Part shown: positions 26,443-35,049 of the stretch, one piece after another | Position numbering within the stretch: the first letter of the stretch is position 1 | Layout: every line of letters starts with the position of its first letter | Origin: JACJVV01 sp964581515 | Lineage (GTDB): Archaea > Nanobdellota > Nanobdellia > Woesearchaeales > JACJVV01 | Direction: 5' to 3' | Assembly: GCA_964581515.1 (NCBI GenBank) | Contig: CAZOOV010000006.1 | Coordinates: forward strand, 1 to 64,000 | Length of the DNA: 64,000 nt | Made by a program: the position numbers and the translations under genes | Notes under the pieces: generated by a model | What the model saw: only the letters and a program-made list of their open reading frames with translations | Database searches by the model: none | What the model was told of the DNA's origin: nothing

Positions 26443-27120
26443 CTATTTTTTCTCCATACGAACACATACAATAGGGACGTTAAGTTTATTCTTCTTATGC
26501 TTTGCATGGCTCTTCTTGATCCCGAAATCATACTTCCAGGCCTTGCTTACTTTGTATCCATTGTCCTCTGAGAACTGCTCAAGAAATTTAAGGCTGCTGG
26601 CCATATGGATTGAATATATTACATCGGCAAATGTGAATGCCTTCTCCAGGAATTCTCTGTCTGCATGCTCTTCTTTTGTGCCGAAAGGAGGGTTCATAAT
26701 TGCTATATTCCTGCTGTTTTCAGGTTCGTCGCTTTCAGCTATATCCAGCCTTTCCTGGACTATCTTGAAGTCAATATCCTTGATATTCTCGTGTATGACC
26801 TTGCTCATGTCCTTGAATACAGGGTTATCTTCAAGGTTCTTTTCAAGGTATCCTATCGCCCCTATATGCACATCGACGAATATGCAGTGCCTTGCCCCTG
26901 TCATAAGGCATCCTATGCCGAAAACGCCATTTCCGCAGCCTAGGTCATATATTATGTTTCCTTCAATATCCTCATGCATGAATGCGTTCCATACGATCTC
27001 AGCAGCCAGTTCCGAGTCTGTCTGATACTGTTCAAGCCCTCTGTCTACAGTGGTTATCTGCTTTAGTTTCGATAGTGCGATGGCAAGCTCCTGCTTTGAT
27101 CTGATGCTGTCTTCTTCCAT
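26443..27120 (-). CDS. METTL5-like RNA adenine methyltransferase
   Basis: 225 residues with a Rossmann-type methyltransferase core: motif I YDLGCGNGVFGIG, the acidic residue in IFVDVHIGAI, and the N6-adenine catalytic motif NPPFGTKEEHADREFL. The N-terminal LEQYQTDSELAAEIVW segment is characteristic of the archaeal COG2263/METTL5 family, which methylates adenine in small-subunit rRNA. The DNA is visibly richer in G and C than most neighbours. The ATG at 27120 borders a 0.9 kb motif-rich non-coding tract. Confidence 0.9.
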   Translation of the reverse strand: MEEDSIRSKQELAIALSKLKQITTVDRGLEQYQTDSELAAEIVWNAFMHEDIEGNIIYDLGCGNGVFGIGCLMTGARHCIFVDVHIGAIGYLEKNLEDNPVFKDMSKVIHENIKDIDFKIVQERLDIAESDEPENSRNIAIMNPPFGTKEEHADREFLEKAFTFADVIYSIHMASSLKFLEQFSEDNGYKVSKAWKYDFGIKKSHAKHKKNKLNVPIVCVRMEKK

Positions 27121-27743
27121 GTTTTCTTGGGAATGATAGGATGTATTTATAGTTTATTGATGCATGCAATTATCTCATTCTCATTCCCACTATATTTCAT
27201 CCCCTCGTCGACGAATAGTCTCATTCCCAGCTGAAAACCTGTTTGGGAATGACAAATAAATGTCTATGGGGATGACGATTTCCTGCTTTGCACCACAGAT
27301 ATACAGAGCCTTTTTCTTTTTATCTGCCTCCTTCTCACTCTGGAATTTCCCTTAATTTAGCCCATCTTGCTAAATAGCTATAAAAAACTGCTCTTCAACT
27401 GAAATTATGTCATAATCCCCTAACTTCTTCTCACTTTACTCTTGATTATGCCTGTTTCTGAGAAAATCCCATACAAAATCTCTCACTTTTAACTGGTTTC
27501 TACTGCTTTCTGGGATAATCACCTACGGGAACTCTCACTTTTTGGCCTTTTTTCCAGGTTTTTGCCTATTTGCCTCTTTTTTCTGGAATAATCCCCTAAT
27601 TAAACTCTCACTTTTTGGCGTTTTTTGCCTATTTTTTGCCATTTTTGGCTAAAAATAGCCTATTTTACGCTCTTTTTCATAGTGCCTAAAACTTCTTTTC
27701 TACTATTCTATTTGATCATTAAATCTGCTGTTTTTTCTCCTTT

Positions 27744-27779
27744 ATTCTCATTCCCATTCTCATTCCCATTCTCATTCCC
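27744..27779 (+). repeat. Three tandem 12-bp repeats ATTCTCATTCCC
   Basis: Three perfect head-to-tail copies (27744, 27756, 27768). Twelve-base spacing puts each unit on roughly the same face of the helix. Further single copies of the core lie on both sides. Confidence 0.95.
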
Positions 27780-28023
27780 CACTCTTATTTAAGCTAAAAT
27801 AAGCCTGTTTCAGCCTGTTTTTTGCTGTATTCAACCTGCAAAATGCCTTAAAAATCAAGCTCAAAAGGCCTCATTCTCGGTCTCATTCCCAGAACATTCC
27901 CAAAACTGTCCTATCTCATTCCCAAAAAAACTTAAAAAAACGACATTTGTCGTCGAAAAATTTTTTAGTCTCATTCCCAAAATAGTCCCAAAACATTCCT
28001 AAAAAAGTCCTTGGGAACGAAAG

Positions 28024-28032
28024 ATTTTTATA
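28024..28032 (+). promoter_or_regulatory. TATA element of coiled-coil winged-helix gene
   Basis: TTTTTATAG about 27 bases before the ATG at 28055; leaderless arrangement. Overlapping the upstream side is the last array copy, GGGAACGA. Confidence 0.5.
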
Positions 28033-28054
28033 GGAATTGCTCTTTTTATCCTTC

Positions 28055-28933
28055 ATGTTCTTTGGAAGATGGAGAAATCAGGAAAAATTCAATTCAAAGG
28101 TATATCAAAGGCTGCAGGTGCTTGATAGCTCCCTTCAGGGGTCATTCAATAAGGTGAAATCAGACGCTGCTCATATAAAGCAGTGGATCAACTACCTTCA
28201 TCAGCATCAGGATAGGATCGATTCAGGCATGCAGAAGGTTGAACAGCGCTTCGACAATCTGCTTACAAAGGATGAGATAAAGTACTTTGTCGACGATTAT
28301 TATGCGAATATGAATGCCCTGAACAGCACCATCTCAACAGTCAAAAATGATGTCAATACTCACATTGCGACCATCTATTCGAACCAGCAGAGTGTATTCC
28401 AGAGGCTTGAGGCACTCTCAAGTTCAATTTCCAGTTCAGACATGAAGCAGGAGCTTAAGCATGAATTGAGGCATGAGCTGCTTGAGGAGATGAACTCTTT
28501 CAGACGGGAGATCCATTCTTCTGTCAACTCTCAGATTGAGGTTGTTCAGCAGGCAGCTAAGCCTCCTGAGTCCATATTTGAACGCCTGGATCAGCTTAAT
28601 AAGCGCCTGGATGAGATGCAATCCAACATAGGTTCAATTGAGCAGTCCAGACCAGCTCCACGTCAGAACCTTAAGGAGAAGATATTCAAGAAAGTGACAC
28701 GTCATTCAAAGGAATACGTCAAAAGCATGCTTATTTCTCTCATCAAGAAGTACAACAAGATCTCTGGCTTGAACCTGAGGGAGATAGTGGTTGAAGAGCA
28801 GGGGATTGTCTCAAAATCGTCCTTCTACCGCCTGCTTGCAGAGATAGAGGAAGATGAAGGCATCCACGTCGCTCACGAAGGCAAGGAGAAGCACTATTTC
28901 TGGCTAGTGAATCAGTCTCCGCAGGCTCAGTGA
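28055..28933 (+). CDS. Coiled-coil protein with C-terminal winged helix
   Basis: 292 residues from the ATG at 28055 (a TTG at 28037 is less likely given the TATA). Residues about 10-215 are a long heptad-rich coil with several breaks; residues about 225-290 form a probable winged helix (YVKSMLISLIKKYNKISGLN, then SKSSFYRLLAEIEEDE, then a wing ending in HYFWLV). The design, a long coil plus a DNA-binding tip, suggests an oligomeric DNA-bridging or regulatory protein. Base composition is richer in G and C than nearby genes. Two more helix-turn-helix genes follow, and the motif-rich tract lies immediately upstream; recognition of those motifs by this protein is inference. Confidence 0.75.
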   Translation: MFFGRWRNQEKFNSKVYQRLQVLDSSLQGSFNKVKSDAAHIKQWINYLHQHQDRIDSGMQKVEQRFDNLLTKDEIKYFVDDYYANMNALNSTISTVKNDVNTHIATIYSNQQSVFQRLEALSSSISSSDMKQELKHELRHELLEEMNSFRREIHSSVNSQIEVVQQAAKPPESIFERLDQLNKRLDEMQSNIGSIEQSRPAPRQNLKEKIFKKVTRHSKEYVKSMLISLIKKYNKISGLNLREIVVEEQGIVSKSSFYRLLAEIEEDEGIHVAHEGKEKHYFWLVNQSPQAQ

Positions 28934-29085
28934 AGCTTGCTTGAGATTGTTCTGAAAATAGGTCTCAAATACCACCAAAATAGCTCCATTCTAACCGAGA
29001 TTTTTCAAAATAATTTCCAAATTCTCTATGTTTGCAAACCAATATCCTTTTAAACTTCCTGTTTATACTTCAACTGGGGGTATTA

Positions 29086-29625
29086 ATGGTAAAAAAGAGG
29101 CTATCAGGGCGAAATAAGGCTTCTAGCTCAGGGAATGATGAAAAGGGGATCAGGAAAGCTTTTTCTAAGGTAAAGAAGGAATTTGAAGACCATTTAGATG
29201 CAATAAACGAAAATACAAGCGAGATTCAATCCAATTATGAGCTTCTATTGAAGCTAGAAGCTAAGGTGGATAAGATTGAAAATTCGATATCTGAGATAAA
29301 TCGTTTCATAAAGCAATTTAAAAGCCAAAATATTTACTTTCTCGACGACCAAGAATCCAATTCTTTCATTGTTCTTCCATTGACAAATCAAGAAAAACAA
29401 GTCTTCAAGATGATGTATGAGCTTGAAGCTGAAGGACTCAAGATAACTTACACAGCAATTGCTGATATGATGGGTATTTCTACATCATTAGCTAGGGAGT
29501 ATATATCGTCGATGATAGAGAAAGGTGTGCCTGTAATCAAGAACTATTTGGATCAAAAAGTTTACTTGAATTTAGAGCCAAAATTTAAGGAGATTCAGAC
29601 TAAGCAGAACATTATTGGCATATGA
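29086..29625 (+). CDS. Second coiled-coil/helix-turn-helix protein
   Basis: 179 residues from the ATG at 29086, which follows a GGGGGT Shine-Dalgarno; the upstream TTG is not needed. A basic N-terminus, a coil (about residues 20-90, LLKLEAKVDKIENSISEINR) and a C-terminal helix-turn-helix (TYTAIADMMGISTSLAREYI, then SSMIEKGVPVIKNYL with a wing KVYLNLE) give the same architecture as the gene at 28055, although sequence similarity is weak. MarR/TrmB-like winged helices are the nearest look-alikes. Probably a DNA-binding regulator. Part of the 28-31.7 kb cluster. Confidence 0.72.
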   Translation: MVKKRLSGRNKASSSGNDEKGIRKAFSKVKKEFEDHLDAINENTSEIQSNYELLLKLEAKVDKIENSISEINRFIKQFKSQNIYFLDDQESNSFIVLPLTNQEKQVFKMMYELEAEGLKITYTAIADMMGISTSLAREYISSMIEKGVPVIKNYLDQKVYLNLEPKFKEIQTKQNIIGI

Positions 29626-29670
29626 ATTTCAATTTTAACTTCAGTCGACATTATGGGATAAATACCGAAA

Positions 29671-29682
29671 AATATATAAATA
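29671..29682 (+). promoter_or_regulatory. TATA element of the 29708 gene
   Basis: AATATATAAATA, about 27 bases before the ATG at 29708 with no Shine-Dalgarno; leaderless arrangement. Confidence 0.55.
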
Positions 29683-29707
29683 TGTATACTAATATACTGC
29701 TCCTTAA

Positions 29708-30316
29708 ATGAAAATTGAACTGGATTTAGTAGAACCAGTAGAGCATGCCTCTTCTGACGAATTGGCAAAGATTGTGCTAGCCAGACTTGGTTTACTTCCT
29801 CGTAAGAAGGATGCATTAGCTAAGTTCCATGAGCTTATAGTCGAGCTTTATGAAAGAAAAAAGCTTGCTAATCAGGATAGAAAGCCTGAATTGGCAGTTA
29901 TGACAGTTGAAGAAATGGGTCTTCAGGCAGGCATAAAACGTCAGACAATGTATGACTACCTCAATAGGTGGCTAATCTTGAATGTACTCAAGAAAACATC
30001 CTTTGTCAGCGACGGTAAAATCATTACTGGATATGAACTAAATGGCAACAACCTTGAAGCAGCTTTTAGAAAGGCTGAATTTGTTATTCAAAATCATTTA
30101 TCAGCGACGTTGGATATCATCAAAGATTTCCAAAACGAACTTAAAAAGGACAAGTTAAGAAAGTCCGCTAATACTCAACAAGATCAACCATCTGAGGTTG
30201 ATCAATCAGATGAAGGTGATCAGGAAACTGACCAAAATAGTCAAGAAAATGATCCTGAAAATGATCAGGATTCGGTTGAAGGAGACCAAGTGGTTTCAGA
30301 CGACAAAAAGGCTTAA
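29708..30316 (+). CDS. Helix-turn-helix protein with acidic Asp/Gln-rich tail
   Basis: 202 residues. The first 100 residues contain a probable helix-turn-helix (AVMTVEEMGLQAGIKRQTMYDYLNRWLIL, described in parts: MTVEEMGLQAGI then KRQTMYDYLNRW) and a wing (KIITGYELNG). Residues 110-150 are helical and basic. The last 50 residues are a low-complexity tail of D, Q, E, N and S (DQPSEVDQSDEGDQ and similar), probably disordered. The acidic tail could keep the protein off DNA or contact transcription machinery; this is inference. It is the third DNA-binding-type gene in a row. Confidence 0.7.
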   Translation: MKIELDLVEPVEHASSDELAKIVLARLGLLPRKKDALAKFHELIVELYERKKLANQDRKPELAVMTVEEMGLQAGIKRQTMYDYLNRWLILNVLKKTSFVSDGKIITGYELNGNNLEAAFRKAEFVIQNHLSATLDIIKDFQNELKKDKLRKSANTQQDQPSEVDQSDEGDQETDQNSQENDPENDQDSVEGDQVVSDDKKA

Positions 30317-30397
30317 ATAAGGAGTTTGGATGAAATAAAGTATCTCTGCTGAAGTTAGGAGTAAGACTAGAAAATAAATGAAACGAAGGTGGTATAA

Positions 30398-30586
30398 ATG
30401 TTCGAATTTTTTGCAGAAAAGCATGACTGCCCTAACTGTAGCACAAAGATTGCACCGAGTAAGATCCGGGTATCTCGGAGTCGCTCGATCAAGGTATTCA
30501 CTTGTCCTAATTGTAAGGCAGATTACATCAAGAATAAAAGGGCAGAATTATTTCCTGTTCTCGAGGAGGGAATCGTACTATGTTAA
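30398..30586 (+). CDS. Small zinc-ribbon protein
   Basis: 62 residues preceded by a GGTGG Shine-Dalgarno 6 bases before the ATG. Two CPNC knuckles (HDCPNCSTKI and FTCPNCKADY) separated by a basic stretch (KIRVSRSRSIKV) form a classic zinc ribbon. Proteins of this type bind nucleic acid or act as adaptors for polymerases. It is the last plus-strand gene of the cluster before non-coding tract II. Confidence 0.75.
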   Translation: MFEFFAEKHDCPNCSTKIAPSKIRVSRSRSIKVFTCPNCKADYIKNKRAELFPVLEEGIVLC

Positions 30587-31094
30587 CCCTTGCTTTATTG
30601 CATTTTTTTGTTGTAGAAGTTAGTATTATTTTGAGTAAATTCCTTTAGATTTTGAGCCGATTTTTTGCCCATTTTCTCACTTTTTTAGACCTTTTTCTAG
30701 CCTTTAAACACTACCTCAAATGTGTATCTGATTATCCCAGAAATCCCTTAACATGCACTTCTTTCCAACATTTTCTCATAAAAGGTGGCTTATTGTGTGC
30801 AACCCCCTTAAACTATTTTGTCGGAAAAATCCCCTTCACATGATAAAAATCCCGACTTTGCCTGTATTTTCCCAGAATAGGCTATTTTTCAGCTATTTCA
30901 GAAACCCTCAGTTTATGGAAACTGTCGGGATTTAACGTGATTTTAGAGCTAAAATAGGCCAAAATTGAAAACAAACGATTTAAAAAGCATACTTAAGGTC
31001 ATTTAGTGTGGAAATCGTTGATTTTTGCCCTATTTATGGCTTTCATTTATAAAGAAACCACTTATTTTTTCGGTTTTTAGGATTGTCTGATTTT
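30587..31094. other. Motif-bearing non-coding tract II
   Basis: 508 bases without a supported gene; two short plus-strand frames here lack ribosome-binding sites and have odd composition. It contains CTCACTTT (30676-30683) and ATTATCCCAGAA (30731-30742), the exact inverse of the TTCTGGGATAAT motif at 27508 and 31973. T-rich runs with TTTTTGCCC and AATAGGC resemble the central part of tract I. Confidence 0.6.
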
Positions 31095-31691
31095 TTATTT
31101 GAAGTTTTCGCGATAACAAGCTTGTAAAATATCAGCTACAATCTTAAATTCCCATGGTTTGGATATTCCAAGAACCATATTTGTTCCTTCAACCCCTAGT
31201 TTTACTTGGCATTCAGAGGCGTATTGCTCTAATTTTTGGAAATAAGAGCTTATTCCTATGTTATTTATAATTTCTAACTCTTTTTGATGCACCATTGCTA
31301 ATGCGTAAGCTTTATCTTTATAGGAAAATGGTGAAATTGTCCCAAAATGTTCTCCATCTCCAGTTTGAACTGTCATTTCATCTAAAAAAGTCCCTCCACT
31401 TGTGAGTATTACTGGCAGTTCAGGATCTATCTTGTATATTGCTTTAGCAAGGGTAATGCCATTATCCATCACTTTACCGTCGACAGTTTCCTTTCCATCC
31501 ATATTAAGATCAGTTAAAAGAAGATCATATAAGGGTGCATTTGCCTCCCTATTTTCTCTCACATTTTCCCTAATTAGCCTATATGTATCCATAGGATTTG
31601 TGGAAGTATGGGCTTCTTCTTTTTCACTTAAAATTAGCTTGATTAATCCATGTAATTCATGATGATCATCGCAATAAAATAATTTCCCCAT
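31095..31691 (-). CDS. Receiver-domain protein with C-terminal extension
   Basis: 198 residues. The receiver core shows the acidic pair YCDDHHEL, the phosphoacceptor in LLLTDLNMDG, the switch residue in LTSGG and a candidate Lys in FSYKD, so phosphorylation is plausible, although a 15-residue insertion (NMDGKETVDGKVMDNG) sits after the phosphoacceptor. The last 70 residues are a helical extension not recognised. No histidine kinase is nearby. The upstream DNA has CCCTCGTCGA, as in tract I at 27202-27211. It closes the cluster of DNA-binding-type genes. Confidence 0.78.
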   Translation of the reverse strand: MGKLFYCDDHHELHGLIKLILSEKEEAHTSTNPMDTYRLIRENVRENREANAPLYDLLLTDLNMDGKETVDGKVMDNGITLAKAIYKIDPELPVILTSGGTFLDEMTVQTGDGEHFGTISPFSYKDKAYALAMVHQKELEIINNIGISSYFQKLEQYASECQVKLGVEGTNMVLGISKPWEFKIVADILQACYRENFK

Positions 31692-32613
31692 ATTTGTAAC
31701 CCTCGTCGATAAATCTAAATTTTATGTTTTATTTAAATTTTATTTTAATTACTCTTGTGTGAGTTCTTTTTTAAATCTTATGGTTTTATAGTCTTTAAAT
31801 TAATTTTTATTATAATATCATATTTTTTTATATAATATATTTGGTATTACCTATTTATTCTAATAATTATATTCTCTTAATATCTTTTTAATATATATAT
31901 CATTTTATATTATTTATAATATTAAAAATAAATTATTTGTCGAAATTAACCCCCTCAAAAGTGAGAGTTATATTCTGGGATAATTAAGTAATAATATAGT
32001 ATATATTCAATAAGTCCTTACTTTTTCCATAGTTTATGATGAGAAATAATTTAGTAAGCTTCTTTTAATTCTTATTTTATTATTTTTTCTATAGTTCCTT
32101 AACTGAGGTTAGGGGATTAATCCCTATTGATTCTTATATCATATACTATTTAAGCTTATTTTTATGGTGCCTAAATATTTCTTATTTTTGACAAAATAAT
32201 CTTTTTTAGTGGATTTTGATGTTTTTACCTGCCTTTTATTGTAGATTTATAATTATATGCTCAAAATCTTCTAAAATCTTCTAAAATCCTGTAAATCTCC
32301 TAAATATAAGATCTTACTAGTAATTTACACTATATTTTCCAGTAAAATTCTACTGTATATGATCTTTTCCTCACGAAAGTGAGTCTTCCATATTGGAATT
32401 AAGCCAGAATTGAACTTTATTGAACCTAATTGAGTTGAGATACTTCGTTTTTCTCCTATTTTCCCCTAATAACTAATTTTATTTAGGCACTAGAAAATCA
32501 GTATACCTTTTTGTATATTATTGTCATCTCATAAACTGACATAATGGTATAATTCCAGAGGAAAGTGAGTCCAAATAGAAAAGTTGAAAAAACAATCTTA
32601 GTTCATAGATGAA
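31692..32613. other. AT-rich non-coding tract III
   Basis: 922 bases with no supported gene and very low GC, especially 31730-31940. AAAGTGAG (inverse of CTCACTTT) is at 31958, 32376 and 32562; TTCTGGGATAAT is at 31973-31984. GGGATTAATCCC (32113-32124) is a perfect 12-bp palindrome, and CTCAC-GAAA-GTGAG (32370-32383) can form a hairpin with a GNRA loop. An AT-rich core flanked by repeated motifs is compatible with an origin-like, partition or multi-operator region. Confidence 0.6.
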
Positions 32614-33084
32614 ATGAGCTATCTACCAAGATTAATGTATTCAATTGCTGCGGTTGCAATTATTCCATTAATGGGCAGTTCTACACCTGCTGATACAAAT
32701 AGGTTTAATTCTATCGACGAGAAAGTCACAACAAATACTCTGGCTTATACTTCAGCACCAACAAATATCCTTACAGAAGTGACTTCAGCAGCATATACAA
32801 ATGATATTCCTGGATCAAACATTTCTACTAACCTTCTCGAGTCAACACCTAAAGAAGAGACAGGTTTGATTACAACACCTCCAGTTTACAATTATCTGAT
32901 GAGATTTGGTCTAAATCAGTTGCAAAAGACAGTTGATCCTGATTCAGACGGGTCTATCGCCGACCAACTACCACAACAACCTGTGGATCGTTTTAAGGTG
33001 AGTGCTGATTTAAAATATGATTTAGAGACTCAAGAACTAGATAGTTGGGAATATATCGGTCTAAAGTTTATTATTCCTTTTTAA
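32614..33084 (+). CDS. Secreted Thr/Ser-rich small protein
   Basis: 156 residues. Residues 1-24 (LPRLMYSIAAVAIIPLMGSST) look like a signal peptide or anchor. The middle (25-110) is rich in Thr, Asn and Ser, probably disordered and exposed. The end forms two strong amphipathic beta strands (FKVSADLKYDLET, then SWEYIGLKFIIPF) with a terminal Phe, like the closing hairpin of barrel proteins and reminiscent of the product of the 22560 gene. No function is known. It is convergent with the PAC2 gene, 4 bases apart. Confidence 0.6.
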   Translation: MSYLPRLMYSIAAVAIIPLMGSSTPADTNRFNSIDEKVTTNTLAYTSAPTNILTEVTSAAYTNDIPGSNISTNLLESTPKEETGLITTPPVYNYLMRFGLNQLQKTVDPDSDGSIADQLPQQPVDRFKVSADLKYDLETQELDSWEYIGLKFIIPF

Positions 33085-33088
33085 TCAA

Positions 33089-33805
33089 TCAGCCTACATA
33101 ACTCAGTGCTTTTTTATCTTTTTCTTCACCAGCATTCTGAAGCTGTTGCATTATATCTTTGAATTTCTGTTCAAACATCTTTGCAGTTTGTTTGAGTGGC
33201 TTTGTATCAACATCTAGCCCGATAATCTTGTCAAGTGCCTCAACTATTTTAGCAGCTGCATTATTATCTGGCATTTCACTCTCAGCTTCTCCAAATATAC
33301 ATGTGACTGGTAGTTCATTCTTCACAAGCAATGCTGAAGTTACACCCATTATAATTCCTTCCTGTAAAGGTTTGAGTCCTATGCTTTTTAGCTCTTCTTT
33401 CTTTTTGTTTTCAGTACAATAGAAAAATGTTCTTCCTTTTGATTCTTGACCAGAACCTACTCCTTCAATAGAGATAAGTTCGCTTGCATTGACTTTCTTG
33501 CAGGTGCTAAGCACAAAATCAGCAGCTTTCCATTCAATACCGGCTCCTGCTGCTATTGAATGAATGATTACTATATTGAATTTGCTGTTATAATATATTC
33601 CTATTGGTTCGACAAGTTTTCCTTCGTGTATTGCAGCGCTTGCAGGAAGTTCATCAAAATAATGATTGCCTAGTTTTTCACATGAAAGATGATTGATCAG
33701 GAATTCAGTAACTATGCTCCCAATAAGACCAAAGCCTGGAAATCCTTCGATGACAATTGGATTCTTTTTTATTTTCTTAAAACCTTCTTCATTCAAAATA
33801 CTCAC
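33089..33805 (-). CDS. PAC2-family (proteasome assembly chaperone-like) protein
   Basis: 238 residues. The family's opening motif is clear (PIVIEGFPGFGLIGSIVTEFLI), as are the HSIAAGAGIEW, ISIEGVGSG and GIIMGVTSALLV segments. Archaeal PAC2 homologues (PbaB-like) are thought to help assemble the proteasome or related rings, though the exact client is often unclear. The C-terminal 40 residues are a charged helix (AKMFEQKFKDIMQQLQ). No proteasome genes are in the window. Start: ATG at 33805, which follows an AGGTGAG Shine-Dalgarno. Confidence 0.9.
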   Translation of the reverse strand: MSILNEEGFKKIKKNPIVIEGFPGFGLIGSIVTEFLINHLSCEKLGNHYFDELPASAAIHEGKLVEPIGIYYNSKFNIVIIHSIAAGAGIEWKAADFVLSTCKKVNASELISIEGVGSGQESKGRTFFYCTENKKKEELKSIGLKPLQEGIIMGVTSALLVKNELPVTCIFGEAESEMPDNNAAAKIVEALDKIIGLDVDTKPLKQTAKMFEQKFKDIMQQLQNAGEEKDKKALSYVG

Positions 33806-34032
33806 CTCTTTACTATAAATTAATTCATATGACTAATTTATTACAGCTTGGGTTTAATATCTTTTCAAGTTGTAATGGCTAAAAATCCGTCTCGAAGATT
33901 TGCATATTTTTTTGAACTCTATTCCTCTAAGATAACAAATCTTAGGATTTTTAATTTATTTAAGTCTTTTGGTTTGTATCTTTTTCTAAAAGTTTCGTTA
34001 ATTATATATACATATAACATCTAAAATGCAAA

Positions 34033-35028
34033 ATGGATCTAATAATAACATTACTTCTCTGTGTAATCGTCACAAATCTTGTGGCTTACCTTTTGAAAAA
34101 GATCTGTGTTCCTCATGTGATCTCACTTATACTTTCAGGACTTTTCTTTGGCCTTCCTATAATTAGAGAACTATTGCTTGATCCAAACACAAATGTCTTG
34201 ATTGTCCTTGGAGATTTAGGTATATTATCATCAATGTTTCTTGCAGGTCTGCATTCTTCGAAAGATCTTCTTTATAGTGAACGCAGAGATTCTTTGATAA
34301 TCTCATTATTTGCAATTCTGACTCCTTTTTTACTTTCATTCAGCTTGTTTTACGCTTTAGGATTTAGTATCAACACTTGTCTTATAATAGCTGTTTGCAT
34401 GAGCATAACAGCAGAAGCGACAAATACTGAAGTCTTGTTGTATTTAAGAAAAGTCAAGACAAAAATTGGCTCAATCATACTTGAAGCAGGGATTCTTGAT
34501 GATATTTTCGGACTGTTGACATTTCTTGTTGTTACAATAATATATCATGAAGCAACTACAAGGGATTTAATATTACTTATCGGGCTTATGGTTGCATTCT
34601 TTGTAGGTTTAGTTTTCCAGAGGATATATGATAGCAAAGTAACTATGGTTATGAAATATACATCATTATATGCACTTGTTCCTTTCTTTTTTGTCAGTAT
34701 GGGGCTTCACTTCGATTTCTTCTCATTAAAGTTTAATCCCTTATTGCTTGTGTTTATAGTAACTCTGGCTATAGTAGGTAAATTAGGGGGAACTCTCCTT
34801 GCGACAAAATTTACAGATCTAAAAACATCTCAGCTCTATCTTATAGGCTGGGCACTTAACAGCAGAGGTGCAATAGAGCTAGTGCTCGCGCTTATTGCTT
34901 TTAGAAATAACTTTATATCAGCTGAGATCTATTCCAGTCTAATTTTCATGTCATTACTCAGTACATTATTCTTCCCAGCAGTCATCAACTTCATGATTGA
35001 AAAGCAGCCAAGGATAATGAGCATTTGA
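34033..35028 (+). CDS. Cation/proton antiporter (CPA2, KefB/NapA-like)
   Basis: 331 residues with about ten membrane helices. The functional acidic pair is visible in LEAGILDDIFGLLTF, and the crossing-helix region in AVCMSITAEATNTEVLL. The C-terminal GWALNSRGAIELVLALIAF is typical of the Na/H exchanger family (PF00999). It exchanges Na or K for protons across the membrane. At 331 residues it is shorter than most (about 380-400) and has no regulatory RCK or TrkA domain. TATA-like ATTATATATACATATAAC lies upstream of the ATG. Confidence 0.9.
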   Translation: MDLIITLLLCVIVTNLVAYLLKKICVPHVISLILSGLFFGLPIIRELLLDPNTNVLIVLGDLGILSSMFLAGLHSSKDLLYSERRDSLIISLFAILTPFLLSFSLFYALGFSINTCLIIAVCMSITAEATNTEVLLYLRKVKTKIGSIILEAGILDDIFGLLTFLVVTIIYHEATTRDLILLIGLMVAFFVGLVFQRIYDSKVTMVMKYTSLYALVPFFFVSMGLHFDFFSLKFNPLLLVFIVTLAIVGKLGGTLLATKFTDLKTSQLYLIGWALNSRGAIELVLALIAFRNNFISAEIYSSLIFMSLLSTLFFPAVINFMIEKQPRIMSI

Positions 35029-35049
35029 TCTACGCACGCTAGAGCATAA

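Larger units (their letters stand above)
27121..28054. other. Motif-rich non-coding tract I
   Basis: No convincing gene in 934 bases. CTCATTCCC occurs at 27180, 27220, 27747, 27759, 27771, 27882, 27915 and 27970. CTCACTTT occurs at 27430, 27482, 27534 and 27607, three of them with an AATC/AATCCC block a few bases before. TTCTGGGATAAT is at 27508 (a one-mismatch copy at 27581). The 13-mer CATTTGTCGTCGA at 27944-27956 and the palindrome TCGTCGACGA at 27205-27214 complete the set. The 3' part holds the TATA of the next gene. It may be a regulatory array, a non-coding RNA gene, or a replication/partition site. Confidence 0.75.

Noticed and set aside
26414..27025. Plus-strand 203-codon frame opposite the methyltransferase gene
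   Set aside because: The minus strand encodes intact methyltransferase motifs (DLGCGNG, NPPFG); this is a shadow frame.
27121..28054. CRISPR array
   Set aside because: The repeats are 9-12 bases, irregularly spaced or directly tandem, with no unique spacers of constant length and no cas genes.
30652..30935. Two short plus-strand frames in non-coding tract II
   Set aside because: No Shine-Dalgarno or TATA at proper distance, Phe/Leu/Cys-rich low-complexity products, and they overlap each other; the DNA is better explained as a non-coding tract with shared motifs.
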